Below are positions 46,579 to 49,436 of a stretch of DNA of 49,436 nucleotides, piece by piece. Numbering within the stretch: position 1 is the first letter of the stretch; each line of letters opens with the position of its first letter. This stretch comes from Betaproteobacteria bacterium (GTDB lineage Bacteria > Pseudomonadota > Gammaproteobacteria > Burkholderiales > Rhodocyclaceae), in contig JACRAR010000033.1 of NCBI GenBank assembly GCA_016234745.1, forward strand, positions 1 through 49,436, read 5' to 3'. The notes under the pieces were generated by a model that was given only the letters and a program-made list of their open reading frames with translations, ran no database searches and was not told the DNA's origin. A program made the position numbers and the translations under genes.

Positions 46579-47604
46579 ATGAGATCGCAAACGGCTTTGG
46601 CTGAACTCAAACCGGGTTCGCAACGGTCCGCTGCTTCCTCGGCGCGCTGGATAGAGCTGGAAGATGCCAACTCCATGGCCGAACATCTTCCGGGGTGGCA
46701 CCTTCACTATGATCAGGTCGGTACTGGTCGATTTGTCGGACGCATGATTGATGTCAGCCTGGGAACCATTCAAGTACTGCGTAAGCAGATCAGTGTGTCG
46801 GTTCTGCAGACCGGCGAGTCCCTTTCAGAACTAAACTTTTGCTTTCCAATTCACACGGTTGGGCAGGGAGGCCGGTGGCTCGGCAAGGCATTTTCAGCAT
46901 CAGACGTGCTGGTGGCGCGAAAGGGGCATGACGTCATACTAAAGACCCCTGATGCGGCTGATTACGTTGGCATAAATATGGGCGCGGAAGTACTCAAAGA
47001 AATTCAGTGCATGCTTGATCAAGATCTGGATGTCTTAATTGGCCGGCGGGAAATCATTGAGCTCCACGCCTGGAAGGCATCCCCCCTGCATCGGTTACTT
47101 CAGGGCCTGTGCGACGGTATCGCAGCATGGCCGGCGATTCCTCGTGCGGCTGCAGTTAGAAAGAATCTGTTGGATCAGTTGATTACCACTCTCGTCAGTC
47201 TGCTGGAGCCCGATGAGACAAGGGTGCGCCTGAACTGCTCCAGCCTCAGAGCCCGGCGGGTCGTCGATCAGGCGATGGAATATATTAGAGCGCACAGCAG
47301 CGATGTTATTACCATCTCGGAGTTGTGCAAGGCCGCAGCTGTTTCCCGCCGCTCACTTCAGTTTTCCTTCGAGTTGATGACTGGGATGGGGCCGACGACG
47401 TGCACCCGCATTGTGCGCTTGAATGCTGTACGCCGACGCTTGAGGGAGGTTAGGGGCTGCTCCAACGTCCTGCGCGTGCAGGATATTGCTGCGGAATCGG
47501 GATTCTGGCACTGCGGTCAGTTTGCATCCTATTACAAGAGAGTTTTTGGTGAGTCCCCGTCAATGACCCTGCGGGCTACAAACAGGCAATGTGCTGCCGC
47601 GTGA
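46579..47604 (+). CDS. AraC-family transcriptional regulator
   Basis: A 341-aa regulator with an N-terminal sensor region without a recognised ligand motif and a C-terminal double HTH (about 230-330; first HTH around ITISELCKAAAVSRRSLQFSF, second around VQDIAAESGFWHCGQFASYYK with FGESPS after it). The overall form is like EutR and like regulators found near quinohaemoprotein alcohol dehydrogenases. GGAGG precedes the ATG. It follows the ALDH gene by 127 bases and probably activates the cluster. Confidence 0.92.
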   Translation: MRSQTALAELKPGSQRSAASSARWIELEDANSMAEHLPGWHLHYDQVGTGRFVGRMIDVSLGTIQVLRKQISVSVLQTGESLSELNFCFPIHTVGQGGRWLGKAFSASDVLVARKGHDVILKTPDAADYVGINMGAEVLKEIQCMLDQDLDVLIGRREIIELHAWKASPLHRLLQGLCDGIAAWPAIPRAAAVRKNLLDQLITTLVSLLEPDETRVRLNCSSLRARRVVDQAMEYIRAHSSDVITISELCKAAAVSRRSLQFSFELMTGMGPTTCTRIVRLNAVRRRLREVRGCSNVLRVQDIAAESGFWHCGQFASYYKRVFGESPSMTLRATNRQCAAA

Positions 47605-47666
47605 TAGACACAGGTCAAGCCTGATGATTCATTGCGCCCTCTCTGCTGCTGCATGATCGGACTATG

Positions 47667-47679
47667 TCCGCATAGCGGA
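47667..47679. repeat. 13-bp perfect palindrome in the gap after the AraC gene
   Basis: TCCGC-ATA-GCGGA is perfectly symmetric. Similar CCGC-N3-GCGG sites occur at promoters of IclR-type regulators, but no gene with a proper start lies on either side. On the minus strand a GAGAGGG ribosome-like site and ATG follow, opening a frame of only five codons. Confidence 0.6.
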
Positions 47680-47851
47680 AAGTGTAACTGCTCCGCATCT
47701 TTCCAAAGTCAGTATTTAAGGCCAGTAGGAGGGGAAGTGTTGGCAAGGTGTCGGCAATGTCAGCTTGCTGAACAGAGGACTTCAATGTTTCGTTGATCAG
47801 ATGCTCAGGCACATTTCTTCAACAGCGTGGCACAGCATGAAACAACTCGAT

Positions 47852-48805
47852 TCAGCGTCCTGCCTTCTTTCTTAAAGCATCATTGTCAGCTCGCCCGCGC
47901 TGGTCGGTGAGGTAGGCCGGAGCAATAACTTCCATCGCGGTCGACGTTCGACCGAAGGGCAAGCCGCAACCGGTTTCGCAAACGTTGGGCAATTGCATCG
48001 AGTAGTAATTGTCGCGCGTCATTGGAGCGCCCGGGACGAATTCCGCGGCCAGCGCTTGGAGATAGGAAAGTCTGTCGGTCAGGGCGAGTATTGGACGTCG
48101 CTCGCCAATAACCTTGCCGACATAGTTTACGAGGTGGCGAAGGGTGTATCGACTTGGCCCGCATAGTTCGTAAGTCTGGCCGATACTGCCGGGTTGCGTC
48201 AGGCTGCTGGCGATACAGGCTGCGACATCCTCCACCCAGATGGGTTGAAAACGTGCATTCGGACAGGCCAGCGGCAGAAACGGCAATGCCTTCAACAGAC
48301 TTGCAAACACATTGAGAAATTGGTCGCCTGGACCAAAAATTACCGAGGGGCGAAATATCGTCAGATCAAGACCGGCTTCTTGCAGCACTTTTTCACCGGC
48401 AGCTTTGGAGCGCAGATAACCGGACGGAGCGTCAGCTGCTGCTTTCAGGGCAGATACGTGGATCACCCTGCGGACTCCGGCGGCCTGTGCCACTGCGGCA
48501 ATCTTGCGCGGCAGTTCGACATGGGCGCGGGCAAAACCAGCGCCATAGGGATGCCCAGTGCCGCCCCGCAGGATACCTACCATGCTGATGATTGCATCCT
48601 GTCCTGCCACAAGCGCCTCCAACTGCGTCGGATCATGTACATTCGCCTCAATCACCTCGCTGGTGGGCAACGTCAGCAGGTGCTTGACACGTTCACGACG
48701 GCGCGTTGGCAAGCGCAGGAAATGGCCGTCCTTGGTGAGTTGCCAAGCAAGCTGGCTGCCAAGGAAGCCAGACCCGCCGATTATCAGTATGTTTTGCGGA
48801 GTCAC
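47852..48805 (-). CDS. NDUFA9-like atypical short-chain NAD(P)-binding protein
   Basis: A 317-aa protein with an N-terminal Rossmann motif NILIIGGSGFLGSQLA, a DAIISMVGILRGG segment, HVSALKA, and YLRSKAAGEKVL in place of the YxxxK site. It belongs to the atypical SDR group related to the complex I subunit NDUFA9 and to ubiquinone-linked proteins. The frame is open further upstream, but that part overlaps the DUF2789 gene and has no family similarity, so the GTG at 48805 just before the Rossmann strand is preferred. Confidence 0.87.
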   Translation of the reverse strand: MTPQNILIIGGSGFLGSQLAWQLTKDGHFLRLPTRRRERVKHLLTLPTSEVIEANVHDPTQLEALVAGQDAIISMVGILRGGTGHPYGAGFARAHVELPRKIAAVAQAAGVRRVIHVSALKAAADAPSGYLRSKAAGEKVLQEAGLDLTIFRPSVIFGPGDQFLNVFASLLKALPFLPLACPNARFQPIWVEDVAACIASSLTQPGSIGQTYELCGPSRYTLRHLVNYVGKVIGERRPILALTDRLSYLQALAAEFVPGAPMTRDNYYSMQLPNVCETGCGLPFGRTSTAMEVIAPAYLTDQRGRADNDALRKKAGR

Positions 48806-48884
48806 CCTGAACTTCTTGAAGTTTTTGCTTGCTCTGAGAAACTCTAAACAAGTATCAAACACGGTGGACAAGGATCTTGCACGT

Positions 48885-49160
48885 TCACCGATTTGGAACC
48901 CCAAGGTGACCGTCGACCGGTTTTTGACGCAAGGCCGAGTCGAGGCGGTCAACCAAACCCGACCAGTCGGAGTCGTCAGCCAGGGCTTGGCACAACATTT
49001 CCGATTGGGAAACGGTCCAGAAAGGGGCTTCATGAATCCGGCCGTGGAAAACACCGGGCCGAAGAGGATGTGCGGCAATAAAAGCCTGAATCGCCGCGGG
49101 CGAGCGCTCTAGCCCGAGTTGTTCAAAAAGAAGCGTCATGGAAGGGGATACTGGGCTCAT
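48885..49160 (-). CDS. DUF2789 family protein
   Basis: A 91-aa protein with the DUF2789 pattern: LFEQLGLERSPAAIQAFIAAH, then EAPFWTVSQSEMLCQALADDSDW and LVDRLDSALR. Function unknown; members are small soluble proteins of proteobacteria. ATG 49160 has AAGGAG seven bases upstream. It precedes the NDUFA9-like gene by 79 bases on the same strand. Confidence 0.88.
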   Translation of the reverse strand: MSPVSPSMTLLFEQLGLERSPAAIQAFIAAHPLRPGVFHGRIHEAPFWTVSQSEMLCQALADDSDWSGLVDRLDSALRQKPVDGHLGVPNR

Positions 49161-49356
49161 GTCAGACTCCTTGGCCAAACTTGCAGGAGGGGCCGTCTAT
49201 AGGTGTGCAAGTGATGTGATAAGGAAATAGCGGGTTTCGCGGTGTTGATGGTTTGCTCCGGGAGGATTTTCGTGGTGCCGTTCCCGTCGCCGAATGGAAC
49301 GGGGCATTTCACAATTCAAGCATGGTATAGTTTAGTATTATTGTCAACTATTATTC

Positions 49357-49436
49357 ATGGCACGCCAGTCATTTGGTTTTGCTGAATTCATGATCATGGA
49401 TCCTGTGCTTGCCTACCATGAACGTTCCAAGCATCA
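49357..49436 (+). CDS. probable SagB/nitroreductase-type protein (N-terminal fragment; runs off the window)
   Basis: Only about 26 codons are visible: MARQSFGFAEFMIMDPVLAY and then HERSKH. The segment AYHERSKH resembles the conserved AYHxRTKHH start of SagB/ThcOx-type nitroreductases. The start is uncertain: ATG 49357 lacks a ribosome site, and in-frame ATGs at 49390 and 49396 are alternatives. A TATAGT-like -10 lies about 30 bases upstream of the first ATG. Confidence 0.5.
   Translation, partial: MARQSFGFAEFMIMDPVLAYHERSKH

Noticed and set aside
47741-47756. Possible sigma-54 site TGGCAAGGTGTCGGCA
   Set aside because: The -12 half (CGGCA) is poor, and no gene follows in a useful position.
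48806-49078. Extended N-terminus of the NDUFA9-like frame
   Set aside because: It overlaps the DUF2789 gene in another frame and lacks family similarity; the Rossmann motif starts right after GTG 48805.

Overview
The window is chromosomal DNA of a betaproteobacterium, most likely a Rhodocyclales or Sterolibacteriaceae-type aromatic degrader. This rests on the proteobacterial rimP-nusA-infB-rbfA-truB-rpsO-pnp order, the close fit of the core proteins to betaproteobacterial families, and a complete boxR-boxC-boxB-boxA set for aerobic benzoyl-CoA breakdown. No insertion sequence, integrase, CRISPR array or rRNA gene was seen. Species identity is inference.

Layout. (1) 1-2131: the start of a PchC-like c-type cytochrome gene with a good sigma-54 promoter, preceded by a DmpR/MopR-class regulator that keeps every phenol- and zinc-binding residue known for that class. 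(2) 2181-10145: ettA, a conserved hypothetical gene, and the glycine cleavage operon gcvT-gcvH-gcvP-gcvR behind a tandem glycine riboswitch with a terminator as its output. (3) 10231-16836: alpha/beta hydrolase, PHP-family RNase AM, YciO/Sua5-like protein, site-2 protease, trpS, scpA, scpB and an RluB-type pseudouridine synthase, closely packed. (4) 16838-25757: the translation and RNA-turnover operon rimP to pnp, with a promoter, an attenuator-like terminator in the rimP leader and a strong hairpin before pnp. (5) 25791-30377: dksA, tRNA-Pro(UGG), tRNA-Arg(UCU), a small protein with a conserved-looking cysteine pattern, a Spy/CpxP-like periplasmic protein divergent from an OmpR/EnvZ-type two-component pair, and a phoR remnant.

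(6) 30388-40188: the benzoyl-CoA region. On the minus strand lie a cysteine-rich small protein, an MBL-fold hydrolase, rubrerythrin and a 55-aa rubredoxin. On the plus strand lie a small lipoprotein, boxR (XRE plus shikimate-kinase-like), boxC, boxB, boxA, a hemerythrin-like protein and a ProQ/FinO protein. The boxR promoter is nearly consensus and carries TGCA-N6-TGCA elements like those described for BzdR/BoxR operators. The non-haem iron proteins around an oxygen-dependent epoxidase suggest an oxygen- or peroxide-handling neighbourhood.

(7) 40670-47604: an accessory catabolic cluster on the plus strand. It encodes a class III CoA-transferase, an alpha/beta-hydrolase-fold protein lacking both the catalytic serine and histidine, a periplasmic quinohaemoprotein (PQQ + haem c) alcohol dehydrogenase, an aldehyde dehydrogenase and an AraC-type regulator. 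Its substrate cannot be read from sequence. (8) 47605-49436: an intergenic stretch with an orphan palindrome, an NDUFA9-like NAD(P)-binding protein, a DUF2789 protein and the first codons of a probable SagB/nitroreductase-type gene.

Working model (inference): phenolic or cresolic substrates are sensed by the DmpR-type regulator. A PchC-like flavocytochrome could oxidise the methyl group. Aromatic acids reach benzoyl-CoA by steps not encoded here, and the box enzymes open the ring. The quinohaemoprotein cluster may feed alcohols through aldehyde and acid to a CoA ester.
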